Assembly: GCA_024681705.1 (NCBI GenBank)
Contig: JAILAI010000168.1
Span: forward strand, 1 to 48,197
Source of the DNA: Prevotella sp.
GTDB lineage: Bacteria > Bacteroidota > Bacteroidia > Bacteroidales > Bacteroidaceae
Direction: 5' to 3'
DNA length: 48,197 bases
Below the pieces are notes generated by a model, which was not told the DNA's origin, did not search any database, and worked only from the letters and a program-made list of their open reading frames with translations. The position numbers and the translations under genes are program-made. Shown here in pieces: positions 8,409 through 17,411 of this stretch. How positions within the stretch are numbered: the first letter of the stretch is position 1; every line of letters begins with the position of its first letter.

Positions 8409-10847
8409 ATGAAGAGAATCGTTTGGTTGTTGTTGTCACTCCTCTTGCTGAGCAGTGAATCGGAAGCCCGGTGTTTGCATCTTGCAAGCAACGACACCAC
8501 ATTCGTGTATCTTCGCAATGGTGATGTAGACGTGTATCCACAAGATTTGGCACGTATAGAAAACGCCGAAAACGATGGATGGAATGCTATCTGGAACGAC
8601 GGCACAATTGTCTATTATGATGCTCAGGAGGTCGAGAGAATATCGAGCGAACCTCCGTCGTCTCTGCCAGAGTTCACCATGTTCAAGCTGAACAACAAGT
8701 ACAACCATCAGGTCTATACCGATGTGGAAGCTGACATCAGCGACCGTCTCATCGCGTTGAAAGTGGGGTGCATAGGGAAATGGCTCACCCCTTCGTTTCA
8801 GTTGTCCGACGAGCAAGCAGTTGCCTATATCGGCAACGAGCAACAATATAGCAAGAGGAGTCGCCGACGCTTCGACACCGACGTCATCTATACGGTAGCT
8901 TCGCCTGGCATGAGGATACTCAGACGGCATCCGAAACCCCAGGGCAGCGACGAGACGGTCTATCCGCTCATGCTCACTCTCGACCAACTATCCACCAACG
9001 CACCGAGCAACTACGACGAGGGACTCGACAAAGCCATCGACAACAATCCCTCCACATTCTTCCACTCAACATGGGGAGAAGGCATCTACCAGAAACTACC
9101 CGAGGACAGCTGTCCTCATATCGAGATTCATCTGGATGAGCCTCTGCGCTCTGTGCAATGGTCTATCATCACCCGTTCCGATGCCAACCGAATGCCCAGG
9201 GTCATCGAGTTGATGGCCTCCGATGATGGTGACTCATGGCGACATGTGGCGTCCTATACCACCGCCGACGGATTACCAACACAGCCAGGAGCCTCGTTTA
9301 CATCGCCTACGGCCGATCTGGGACGCGCTTGTTCGTACCTCAGGATTATACAAAGGGAGGCTTCGTACAAGAACTATTTCTGCGTGGCGGAGCTGGATTT
9401 GGCCAAGGTGCAGCCGAAGGACGAAGGCCAACAGGGCGACTACGTATATGCGATGGAACCCTATGGACACGACTATACGGTGCAGGTTGAATGGTTGTCA
9501 GATGGTTCGACGAACGTGCCGACGGTGAGCATCAACACCCAGAATGGGCAGATGATAAGCAGCAAGGAAAACTACCTGGAAGCCGAGATCACAATCGATG
9601 GGGCTGGGGTGTTCCCTTCAATGTCGGCAACGCCAGTCCTCATCAAGGGAAGAGGCAACACCAGCTGGAGCACTAACCCATGGGACAAGAATCCCTACCG
9701 GTTGAAGTTCAACGAGAAAGTGAAGCCCTTTGGATTGACAAAGGGGAAGAGTTGGGTGCTGTTGGCCAACAAGCTGAGTGGCTCCATGATGACGAATGCC
9801 ATCGGAATGAAGGTGGCAAATCTCGCGGGAACAGCCTTCTCTAATCATATTGTGCCCGTGGAACTCTATATCAACGGACAATATCGGGGTAGCTACAACT
9901 TCACCGAAAAAATAGGATTTTCCAATAACAGCATCGATCTGGAGGACGAGTCGGACGCTACTTTGCTAGAGCTGGATACCTACTACGATGAGCCCTATAA
10001 GTTCAAGAGCAACCCCTACAACTTACCTGTACAGATCAAGGAGCCTGACTTCAGCGAGGGGACAACCACACTCACGATGAACGACATCACGACGGACTTC
10101 AACAAGGTGATGCGTCAACTGAAGGCTGGTGCAGAGATTGCCGAACTTGTCGACATTGATCAGTTGGCACGCTATCTGATGGTGTGCGACCTTATCGAGA
10201 ACTATGAACTGATGCATCCCAAGAGCACTTTCCTCTACAAAGAGCATGTAAAGGGAGACAGCAAATATATTTTCGGGCCGGTATGGGATCTCGACTGGGC
10301 CTTTGGCTACGAACTACACTACAACTACTGCATCAGCGAGCAGGAAGCCGACTATTTCGACCGCGTGTGGATGGAGTCGCGACAGTTCGTCAGGGATTTG
10401 CGCTACGTTAGCAAGCAACTCGACAGGGCGTATTATAAAGTTTGGACGCAGTTCATCAGAAACGGCCTTGACGAATTGCTCGACTATTGCGGCGACTACT
10501 TCAAATACGCGCGTCCATCGTTTGAGAACAACCAAAAGAAATGGAACGATGGCAACAACTACGCATCTGCAGCAGTCAATGCTCGCAATTGGTTGAAGCA
10601 GCGGGCTGAGTACGTCTATGCCCATCTCACGCCCTATGAACTGACTGACGAGGAACTGAATCCCTACACAGGTATAGAGAGCCTTTTGGTGGACTCTACC
10701 ACGTACGACAGACATTCACATGGCTTCGTCGATGTCTTCAATCTGCAAGGAATGTGTGTAAAGCGCCAAGTTCCGCTTGCTCAGCTCCGTTCACACCTTC
10801 CATCAGGCATTTACATCGTCAACGGAAAGAAACTGATTCTTAAATAA
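8409..10847 (+). CDS. CotH-kinase-like secreted protein with discoidin-like domain and type IX sorting tail
   Basis: The start MKRIVWLLLSLLLLSSESEA gives a signal peptide and an 812-residue protein. A mid-N-terminal segment (DKAIDNNPSTFFHSTW ... CSYLRIIQREA ... VAELDLAKV) fits an F5/8 type C (discoidin) carbohydrate-binding fold. The central half is a CotH-type kinase-like domain: GRGNTSWSTNPWDKNPYRLKF, LLANKLSGSMMTNAIGMKVA, ELYINGQYRGSYNFTEKI and VWDLDWAFGYE are hallmark segments. The extreme C-terminus (VFNLQGMCVK ... LPSGIYIVNGKKLILK) matches the type A sorting domain of the type IX secretion system, so export to the surface is expected. Eukaryotic-like CotH proteins phosphorylate proteins; the substrate here is unknown. 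Confidence 0.88.
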   Translation: MKRIVWLLLSLLLLSSESEARCLHLASNDTTFVYLRNGDVDVYPQDLARIENAENDGWNAIWNDGTIVYYDAQEVERISSEPPSSLPEFTMFKLNNKYNHQVYTDVEADISDRLIALKVGCIGKWLTPSFQLSDEQAVAYIGNEQQYSKRSRRRFDTDVIYTVASPGMRILRRHPKPQGSDETVYPLMLTLDQLSTNAPSNYDEGLDKAIDNNPSTFFHSTWGEGIYQKLPEDSCPHIEIHLDEPLRSVQWSIITRSDANRMPRVIELMASDDGDSWRHVASYTTADGLPTQPGASFTSPTADLGRACSYLRIIQREASYKNYFCVAELDLAKVQPKDEGQQGDYVYAMEPYGHDYTVQVEWLSDGSTNVPTVSINTQNGQMISSKENYLEAEITIDGAGVFPSMSATPVLIKGRGNTSWSTNPWDKNPYRLKFNEKVKPFGLTKGKSWVLLANKLSGSMMTNAIGMKVANLAGTAFSNHIVPVELYINGQYRGSYNFTEKIGFSNNSIDLEDESDATLLELDTYYDEPYKFKSNPYNLPVQIKEPDFSEGTTTLTMNDITTDFNKVMRQLKAGAEIAELVDIDQLARYLMVCDLIENYELMHPKSTFLYKEHVKGDSKYIFGPVWDLDWAFGYELHYNYCISEQEADYFDRVWMESRQFVRDLRYVSKQLDRAYYKVWTQFIRNGLDELLDYCGDYFKYARPSFENNQKKWNDGNNYASAAVNARNWLKQRAEYVYAHLTPYELTDEELNPYTGIESLLVDSTTYDRHSHGFVDVFNLQGMCVKRQVPLAQLRSHLPSGIYIVNGKKLILK

Positions 10848-10997
10848 TCGCCGATACCCTCGAGGCGCAAATGTCGTCTCCAAACAAATATCAACCCCAT
10901 GGATTTATCTGATTCTATTCGACTTGGATTATTCATTCTCTTTGCCAACAAAATGTATGGGTGTTTGGCTCATCTAGAAACATTTCTTCCGTTTTGT

Positions 10998-11028
10998 TTT
11001 GTCGTTTGAAGGAATTTTCGTAATTTTG
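10998..11028 (+). promoter_or_regulatory. Bacteroidota promoter of the helix-hairpin-helix/barrel gene
   Basis: TTTG at 10998-11001, a 19-nt spacer and TAATTTTG at 11021-11028 match the TTTG-N19-TAnnTTTG consensus. The box lies 39 nt before the ATG at 11068. Confidence 0.7.
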
Positions 11029-11067
11029 TCGGAGATATGATAGCTTAATGCACCTTAATGATAAATC

Positions 11068-13062
11068 ATGAGAAAACTTAGATGGGGTTTGCTTTTTCTT
11101 CTATTGATGGCATGTTTGGCTGATGTTTGTGCGCAACAGCCATGGGAGCCATATCTTGAAGCCTATTGTGACATCGAAGAAGTGGAGGAAGAAGGTTACG
11201 AACGTATCTATGAGACGTTGTGTGAGCTTTCACAGAATCCCTTCGACATCAATTCTGCCACACGTGAGGATTTCCAACAATTACCCTTCCTGGATGCTAT
11301 CGATATTGAGAATCTCTGTGCACACCTTTATCATTATGCACCGATGAGAAGCTTAGGCGAGCTTGCGATGATTGAAAGCATAGACCATAACAAACGGCAA
11401 TTGCTTTCATATTTCGTCTATGTGGGCGAGGAAAAGGAGAATAGTCCAACGCTTTCACACATGATGAAATATGGTGGTCATACGATTACGACAACAGCAT
11501 CGATACCAATGTATGAACGCCGTGGTGACAAGAATGGCTATCTGGGCTATCCCTATAAGCATCAGTTGAGATACGAATTCAAATACAGTGATTTGTTGAA
11601 GGCAGGTGTTGTTGCGGCACAAGATGCTGGCGAACCGTTCTTTGCGAATAAGAATGGTGCGGGTTACGATTTTTATTCGTTCTATGTGATGATGAAGAAA
11701 AGGGGTATCATAAAGAATCTCGTAGTGGGAAAATATCGTGCAAACTTCGGCATGGGACTTGTTTTGAACAACGACTTCTTGCTCGGTAAGTCGGGTGCAT
11801 TCGCGTCGCTAAGCAGGAATCAGGTGACGTTTCGCCCACATTCTTCTACGCTGTCGGGCTATTATCTACAGGGGGCAGCTTCCACATTACAAATTGCAAA
11901 GCATCTAGACCTCAGTGCTTTTATCTCGTATCGCGCGATAGATGCTACGCTCAATAGTGACGATGAGACAATAGCCACCGTGTTGAAGTCGGGCTATCAC
12001 CGTACGGCAAGTGAGTTGAACCGAAAAAACAATGCCCATCAGTTTGCAGGTGGTACGAACTTACGATGGCGGCGAGGAGGATTCGTTGTGGGGGCTTCAT
12101 TGCTCTACACGTCGTTCAGTCGTTCGTTGCGTCCAAACGTTAATGCTCCTTATCGTGAGTTTTATCCCTCGGGTAAAGACTTTTGGAATGCAAGTGTGAA
12201 CTATGGGTATAGTGGATCGTGGATATCGTTCGCTGGCGAGACCGCTACGGGCGATTGTGGTGCCATAGCGACGCTGAACACCTTGAATTTGAGATTGAAC
12301 AGCGAGTTATCAATCAATGCATTACAACGTTTCTACGGGAAAAAATACTATGCAATCTATGCGCAGAGTTTTAGTGAGGGAAATAGTGTCCAGGACGAGA
12401 GCGGCGTCTATGTTGGCATGACTTGGCAACCATCGCGCAAGTGGAGATGGTCGGCTTATACTGATTTCGCCTATTTTGCCTGGCCAAAGTATCAGGCATC
12501 GCTTGCGTCGCGTGCATGGGACAATCTGTTTTCGTTTGCATACACAACCGATAAGTGGGAGGTAACAGGACGCTACCGTTTAAAGATGCGTCAGAAGGAT
12601 AACTCTTCGGATACAGGTTTGCTCTACAAGAACGATCATCGCGGACGGTTCTCGGTGGCACATTCTTCTAACGGGCTGACGTTGAAAACTCAGTGCGACA
12701 TCGTACTTTCCGACTTCGAAGAGACCAGTTTCGGATGGATGGCAACACAACATGCTCGATACGCGTTTCCCAAGATTTTCGATGTGAGTCTTTCGTTTGG
12801 CTATTTCCACACAGACGATTTCAACTCCAGAGTCTATACCTATGAGCGAGGGACGCTATACTCGTTCAATATGCCTGTATTCTACGGAGAAGGTATAAGA
12901 AGCGTGTTCCTGATAAAGGCAGATATAACGAAAAAGCTGAAGCTTCAGGCAAGGCTTGGCACCACGAAATACTTCGACCGTAGCACTATTGGTACGGGTT
13001 ATCAGCTCATTGACCATTCGTCGAAGACGGACCTTGGTCTTGCTCTTTCGATAAAGTTGTGA
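11068..13062 (+). CDS. Helix-hairpin-helix domain outer-membrane beta-barrel-like protein
   Basis: The 664-residue product has a signal peptide (LLFLLLMACLADVCAQQ). Residues about 55-110 carry a helix-hairpin-helix region like ComEA: NPFDINSATREDFQQLPFLDA, then RSLGELAMIESID. The remainder is rich in alternating aromatic and polar strands (ARYAFPKIFDVSLSFGYFH, RGTLYSFNMPVFYGEG, ending LGLALSIKL) as in an outer-membrane barrel. Similar proteins are common in Bacteroidales without an established function. A DNA-uptake or DNA-contact role is suggested only by the HhH motif. It follows its own promoter and is not tightly linked to the CotH-like gene. Confidence 0.75.
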   Translation: MRKLRWGLLFLLLMACLADVCAQQPWEPYLEAYCDIEEVEEEGYERIYETLCELSQNPFDINSATREDFQQLPFLDAIDIENLCAHLYHYAPMRSLGELAMIESIDHNKRQLLSYFVYVGEEKENSPTLSHMMKYGGHTITTTASIPMYERRGDKNGYLGYPYKHQLRYEFKYSDLLKAGVVAAQDAGEPFFANKNGAGYDFYSFYVMMKKRGIIKNLVVGKYRANFGMGLVLNNDFLLGKSGAFASLSRNQVTFRPHSSTLSGYYLQGAASTLQIAKHLDLSAFISYRAIDATLNSDDETIATVLKSGYHRTASELNRKNNAHQFAGGTNLRWRRGGFVVGASLLYTSFSRSLRPNVNAPYREFYPSGKDFWNASVNYGYSGSWISFAGETATGDCGAIATLNTLNLRLNSELSINALQRFYGKKYYAIYAQSFSEGNSVQDESGVYVGMTWQPSRKWRWSAYTDFAYFAWPKYQASLASRAWDNLFSFAYTTDKWEVTGRYRLKMRQKDNSSDTGLLYKNDHRGRFSVAHSSNGLTLKTQCDIVLSDFEETSFGWMATQHARYAFPKIFDVSLSFGYFHTDDFNSRVYTYERGTLYSFNMPVFYGEGIRSVFLIKADITKKLKLQARLGTTKYFDRSTIGTGYQLIDHSSKTDLGLALSIKL

Positions 13063-13204
13063 GATTTTCGTGCTGGTTTAACATGAACTCTGACGTGGAA
13101 AGCGTTGAAGTTGTCGGCTCGGAAATGCCTGATTATTGTCAGCATCCGAAACTACCTAAATGTATGATGACTTTTGTAATCTCATCTCAAAAAATTGACA
13201 TTGA

Positions 13205-13235
13205 TTGTAAGTTATGAGAATTTTTATTATCTTTG
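13205..13235 (+). promoter_or_regulatory. Promoter of the mannosidase operon
   Basis: TTG at 13205-13207, a 20-nt spacer and TATCTTTG at 13228-13235 fit the Bacteroidota consensus. The -7 box is 20 nt before the ATG at 13256, giving a very short leader. Confidence 0.65.
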
Positions 13236-13255
13236 TAGCCTGAAATAAAGTGCAC

Positions 13256-15415
13256 ATGATAAAGATAAAGACTATTTTTGCGCTCGTCGTAATGTTGTGG
13301 ACGACGTTTTGCTGGGGCGCAAGCGATGGAAAACTGACAAGCTATGTTGACCCTTCTATCGGAACTGGCGGTCACGGACATGTTTTCATGGGAGCGAATG
13401 TGCCTTTCGGTTTCGTTCAGGTAGGCCCCACAGAACATACGCGCGGATGGGATTGGTGTTCGGGCTATCATGCCAGCGACTCGGTGCTTCTAGGCTTTGC
13501 CCACACGCATCTGAGTGGTACTGGATGCGGTGATCTGGGCGATGTTCGATTCTTGCCCGTTAGCGACCGGAATGTGAGGGAAGTTGTGTTTAGTCATGCT
13601 GACGAGGTTTGCCGTCCAGGCTACTACTCTCTGCAGATGAAGCAGAAAGATGCTGATATCTTTGCAGAGATGACCGCTTCAAAACGTGCTGCCATTCATC
13701 GTTATACCTTTAAGAATAGTGGTGATACAGCTCGTGTGTTGATTGATCTGAAATGGGGGACTGGTTGGGATCGCGTAACCCGTTGTCGATTGATGCAAAC
13801 GGACGGACAATCGATGGAAGGTTGGCGTCATTCCAATGGTTGGGCAAACAATCAGAGGCTATATTTTGCCATTTCGTTCTCGCATCCCGTGAAAATGGAA
13901 AAACTCAACGGGGACTCTCTGGTAATGGTCAGTTGCGAGTTGAAGGATGGTGAACCACTACTAGTGAAAGTGGGATTCTCGGCCGTGAATGTGAGGAATG
14001 CACGTACGAATCTGAATGTAGAAATACCCGATTGGGACTTTAATAATGTGTACAAACAGGCAGACGAGGCTTGGGAGCAGCAGCTTTCGAAAGTGAAAGT
14101 CACTACCGCCGACGATGTGCAAAAACGTGTTTTCTACACATGCCTCTTTCACACAATGGTAGCGCCATCGGTTTTCTGCGACGTGAACGGTGACTATCGT
14201 GGTTCAGACGATGAGATATACAACGACGAAGGGCAATGGAATCTGACCACCTTCTCACTATGGGATACCTACCGCGCCTGGCATCCGTTGGCTACTATCA
14301 TACATCCTGAAATGCAGAGTAGCTTGGCGAAGACAATGCTTCATATCTATCAGCAGCAGGGTACATTACCCGTGTGGCATCTTATGGGATGTGAGACTAA
14401 TTGCATGGTCGGGTGTCCAGCTACGATTGTATTGGCTGATATGATGCTGAAGGGTTTCAACGTGGGTGACAGAGAACTAGCTATTGAGGCTATGCGACAA
14501 TCGGTGGGAAGTCATAAGCGAGCCCATGGATTGCTGGTGAAACATGGTTATATTCCTTTTGATTTGGACAACGAGAATGAGAGTGTCGGCAAAGGTCTCG
14601 AATACGCCATCGCCTATGGCTGTGCCTCGAAAGTGAGTGACGACCCGATGTTTGAAAGACTCGGCCAATCGTATAAGAACTATTTCGACAAGCAAACACA
14701 CTTCATGCGCGCCGTTTCTTCCGACGGTGCATTCAGGAATGACTTTGATCCCTTTGCCGCTGAGATGAATCATATAAAGGACTATACCGAGGGTAATGCT
14801 TGGCAATACATCTGGCTTGTACCGCACGATGTTAAAGGACTGATTGAATTGTTTGGTTCGGAAAAGGCATTCGTCGAGAAACTCGATTCGCTCTTTATCG
14901 TTCAGGGCGACTTAGGCGAGGATGCTCCGCCAGATATTACAGGTCTGATAGGACAATATGCTCATGGCAACGAACCTAGTCACCACATTCCTTATTTGTA
15001 CAACTACGTCGGTCAGCAATGGAAAACAGCATTGCACGTTCGCGAAATCATGGAAACGATGTATCACGATGGTATCGACGGTCTTTGCGGAAACGAAGAT
15101 GTGGGGCAGATGTCTGCGTGGTATGTGCTCTCGGCTTTGGGATTTTATCAAGTTGATCCAGCAGGTGGCCGCTATTTGTTTGGTTCACCGTTGTTTGATG
15201 AAGCATCCATTCAGGTAGGAGAAGGTAAAACGTTTACTGTCAAGACTTTAAACAACAGTAAGAAGAACGTTTATATTCAGTCGATAAGGTTGAATGGACG
15301 TAAATACACGCAATCGTTCATCGATTTTAGCGACATTGCAAAAGGCGGAGTTTTGGAAATAACGATGGGACCAAAACCCTCGAAGTTCGGAACGAAGAAA
15401 GGAGATCGCCCATGA
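13256..15415 (+). CDS. GH92 family exo-alpha-mannosidase
   Basis: GH92 enzymes are calcium-dependent exo-acting alpha-mannosidases that trim terminal mannose from N-glycans or mannans. The start is placed at the ATG two codons after the GTG of the ORF track; the product is 719 residues with a signal peptide, so it is exported to the periplasm or beyond. Family motifs run through the protein: DPSIGTGGHGHVFMGANVPFG near the N-terminus, WDTYRAWHPL, GCPATIVLADMMLKG, EGNAWQYIW, then GNEPSHHIPYLYNYVGQ and GNEDVGQMSAWYVLSALGFY near the C-terminus. Its stop overlaps the GH125 start by 4 nt (ATGA), so the two are translationally coupled. Linkage preference cannot be read. Confidence 0.95.
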   Translation: MIKIKTIFALVVMLWTTFCWGASDGKLTSYVDPSIGTGGHGHVFMGANVPFGFVQVGPTEHTRGWDWCSGYHASDSVLLGFAHTHLSGTGCGDLGDVRFLPVSDRNVREVVFSHADEVCRPGYYSLQMKQKDADIFAEMTASKRAAIHRYTFKNSGDTARVLIDLKWGTGWDRVTRCRLMQTDGQSMEGWRHSNGWANNQRLYFAISFSHPVKMEKLNGDSLVMVSCELKDGEPLLVKVGFSAVNVRNARTNLNVEIPDWDFNNVYKQADEAWEQQLSKVKVTTADDVQKRVFYTCLFHTMVAPSVFCDVNGDYRGSDDEIYNDEGQWNLTTFSLWDTYRAWHPLATIIHPEMQSSLAKTMLHIYQQQGTLPVWHLMGCETNCMVGCPATIVLADMMLKGFNVGDRELAIEAMRQSVGSHKRAHGLLVKHGYIPFDLDNENESVGKGLEYAIAYGCASKVSDDPMFERLGQSYKNYFDKQTHFMRAVSSDGAFRNDFDPFAAEMNHIKDYTEGNAWQYIWLVPHDVKGLIELFGSEKAFVEKLDSLFIVQGDLGEDAPPDITGLIGQYAHGNEPSHHIPYLYNYVGQQWKTALHVREIMETMYHDGIDGLCGNEDVGQMSAWYVLSALGFYQVDPAGGRYLFGSPLFDEASIQVGEGKTFTVKTLNNSKKNVYIQSIRLNGRKYTQSFIDFSDIAKGGVLEITMGPKPSKFGTKKGDRP

Positions 15416-16809
15416 AGAAGATGCTATTCACTATGGCCTTATGCTTATTCGCCAATGCGGCGATGAGCGAAGAAAAGGCCGACAAACTTGTTAGTCAACG
15501 CCCACCCGTAGAACAGAGACTTTTCCGTTCGGAAGTCATCGAAAGGAAAATAAGGGAGGTGAAGAAGGCGTTGAAAGACTATCCTAAACTTGCATGGATG
15601 TTTGAAAACTGCTTTCCAAACACGCTCGACACTACCGTACACTACCGTAAGCTTGACAATGGCGACGATGATACCTTTGTGTATACGGGCGATATTCATG
15701 CCATGTGGCTTCGTGACTCAGGTGCTCAGGTGTGGCCCTATGTGATATTTGCCAATGACGATCCTCAGCTGAAATCATTGATTCGTGGCGTGATATTAAG
15801 GCAACTGAAGTGTATCAATCTCGACCCATACGCCAATGCGTTTAATGATGGACCCACGGGGAGCGAGTGGGAGAGCGACTATACGAAGATGATTCCAGAG
15901 TTGCATGAGCGCAAATACGAAATCGATTCGCTTTGTTATCCGATACGACTTGCCTACCACTATTGGCAAATCACTGGCGACGATTCGTTTCTAAGGACAA
16001 CGGTTTGGAAAGATGCCGTAGAGAATATTTTGAGGACATTTCGTGAACAGCAACGTCGAGAAGGGCAGGGCAGCTATCGTTTCATGAGAAAAACCGAACG
16101 TGCGCTCGACACCGTACAGAATGATGGTTACGGACATCCAGTGAAGCCTTGCGGACTGATTGCATCGATGTTCCGACCTTCTGATGATGCCTGTACATTT
16201 CCTTTTTTGATTCCTTCAAACCTGTTTGCCGTAAGCATACTTCGGAAGATTGCCAAGATGGATGACGGCTTTGCACAAGCGTGCAACCAATTAGCAGATG
16301 AGGTGGAAAAAGCCGTAAAGGACTATGGTGTTGTGAATCATCCTAAATACGGTCGTATATACGCTTACGAGGTGGATGGTTTTGGGAATCAGCTGATGAT
16401 GGACGATGCAAATATCCCAAGTCTTCTCTCGTTGCCTTACATTGCTGATATAGATATTGAAGATACGATTTATCAGAATACAAGGCGATTCGTACTGAGC
16501 GAAGATAATCCCTATTTCTTCTGTGGTAGTGCTGCCGAAGGGATTGGAGGTCCACACATTGGTCCTGGTTATATCTGGCCCATGAGTATTATTATGAGGG
16601 CGCTCACCTCGCAAGATGAGAAAGAGATGAAAAAGTGCCTTGACTGGCTACAACATACTGATGGCGGCACTGGTTTCATGCACGAGAGTTTCGATAAAGA
16701 CCATCCGGAAAAGTATACGCGGAAGTGGTTCGCTTGGGCGAATACGCTCTTTGGTGAACTCATCTTGAAAGTTTTGGACGAACATCAACAAGTTTTATAT
16801 ATTCAATAA
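15412..16809 (+). CDS. GH125 family exo-alpha-1,6-mannosidase
   Basis: GH125 enzymes are metal-independent inverting exo-alpha-1,6-mannosidases. The 465-residue protein has a signal peptide (MKKMLFTMALCLFANAAMS). Family segments are evident: FVYTGDIHAMWLRDSGAQVWPY, PYANAFNDGPTGSEWESD, ALDTVQNDGYGHPVKPCGLIASMFRPSDDA, and FCGSAAEGIGGPHIGPGYIWPM near the C-terminus. The length is typical. It overlaps GH92 by 4 nt, so the pair probably acts in sequence on the same mannoside, GH92 removing alpha-1,2/1,3 branches and GH125 the 1,6 backbone; that division is inference from the families. Confidence 0.95.
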   Translation: MKKMLFTMALCLFANAAMSEEKADKLVSQRPPVEQRLFRSEVIERKIREVKKALKDYPKLAWMFENCFPNTLDTTVHYRKLDNGDDDTFVYTGDIHAMWLRDSGAQVWPYVIFANDDPQLKSLIRGVILRQLKCINLDPYANAFNDGPTGSEWESDYTKMIPELHERKYEIDSLCYPIRLAYHYWQITGDDSFLRTTVWKDAVENILRTFREQQRREGQGSYRFMRKTERALDTVQNDGYGHPVKPCGLIASMFRPSDDACTFPFLIPSNLFAVSILRKIAKMDDGFAQACNQLADEVEKAVKDYGVVNHPKYGRIYAYEVDGFGNQLMMDDANIPSLLSLPYIADIDIEDTIYQNTRRFVLSEDNPYFFCGSAAEGIGGPHIGPGYIWPMSIIMRALTSQDEKEMKKCLDWLQHTDGGTGFMHESFDKDHPEKYTRKWFAWANTLFGELILKVLDEHQQVLYIQ

Positions 16810-16814
16810 AAAGT

Positions 16815-17279
16815 ATGGAAAAATTAGTAATCAATTCTTACGATGAATTTGCCTCTCATCTTGGTGAGCAGCTAGGTTGTTCCGAATGGTTAGAGGTTGG
16901 ACAGGAACGAATCAATCTGTTTGCCGACGCTACACTCGATCATCAATGGATTCATGTGGATGTTGAGAGGGCTAAGCGTGAAAGTCAGTACAAGAGTACC
17001 ATTGCTCATGGCTATCTCACGTTGTCACTGCTCCCCTACATGTGGGATCAGATTATTGAGGTGAACAACATAAAGATGCTTGTGAACTACGGAATGGACA
17101 AGATGCGCTTTGGTCAGCCTGTAATAACGGGAAGTCGTATCCGATTGGTAACAACTCTTCACAACATTGCTAATTTGCGCGGTATCTGCCGTGCTGAGAT
17201 TGCCTTCAAGATTGAGATTGAGGGACAACGCAAGCCCGCACTTGAGGGTATTGCCTCATTCCTTTACTACTTTGTTTAA
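16815..17279 (+). CDS. MaoC-like (R)-hydratase, hotdog fold
   Basis: The 154-residue protein matches small MaoC dehydratases, which hydrate enoyl thioesters. The active-site region FADATLDHQWIHVDVERA contains the family Asp and His, and STIAHGYLTLSLLP is the usual following segment. The length suits a single hotdog domain. The start codon is 5 nt after the GH125 stop, so it lies in the mannosidase operon. A link between enoyl hydratase chemistry and mannoside breakdown is not obvious. The true substrate may not be a fatty acyl thioester. Confidence 0.85.
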   Translation: MEKLVINSYDEFASHLGEQLGCSEWLEVGQERINLFADATLDHQWIHVDVERAKRESQYKSTIAHGYLTLSLLPYMWDQIIEVNNIKMLVNYGMDKMRFGQPVITGSRIRLVTTLHNIANLRGICRAEIAFKIEIEGQRKPALEGIASFLYYFV

Positions 17280-17367
17280 GAAGGAATCATAGCGATTATT
17301 CAAAGTAAGACGGTTGATTTGGTGATATCAGCAATTGTTATGGATTGACCAAATCTCATATTTAACA

Positions 17368-17411
17368 AAAAGAGAGCCTTCGTTAGAAAACTAATACGAA
17401 GGCTCTTTTTT
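17368..17411. terminator. Bidirectional terminator between MaoC and rng
   Basis: AGAGCCTTCGT and ACGAAGGCTCT pair perfectly, and TTAG/CTAA extends the stem inside. A T-run follows on the plus strand and a CTTTTTG run on the minus strand, so it can end both converging transcripts. On the minus side it begins right at the rng stop codon. Confidence 0.85.
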
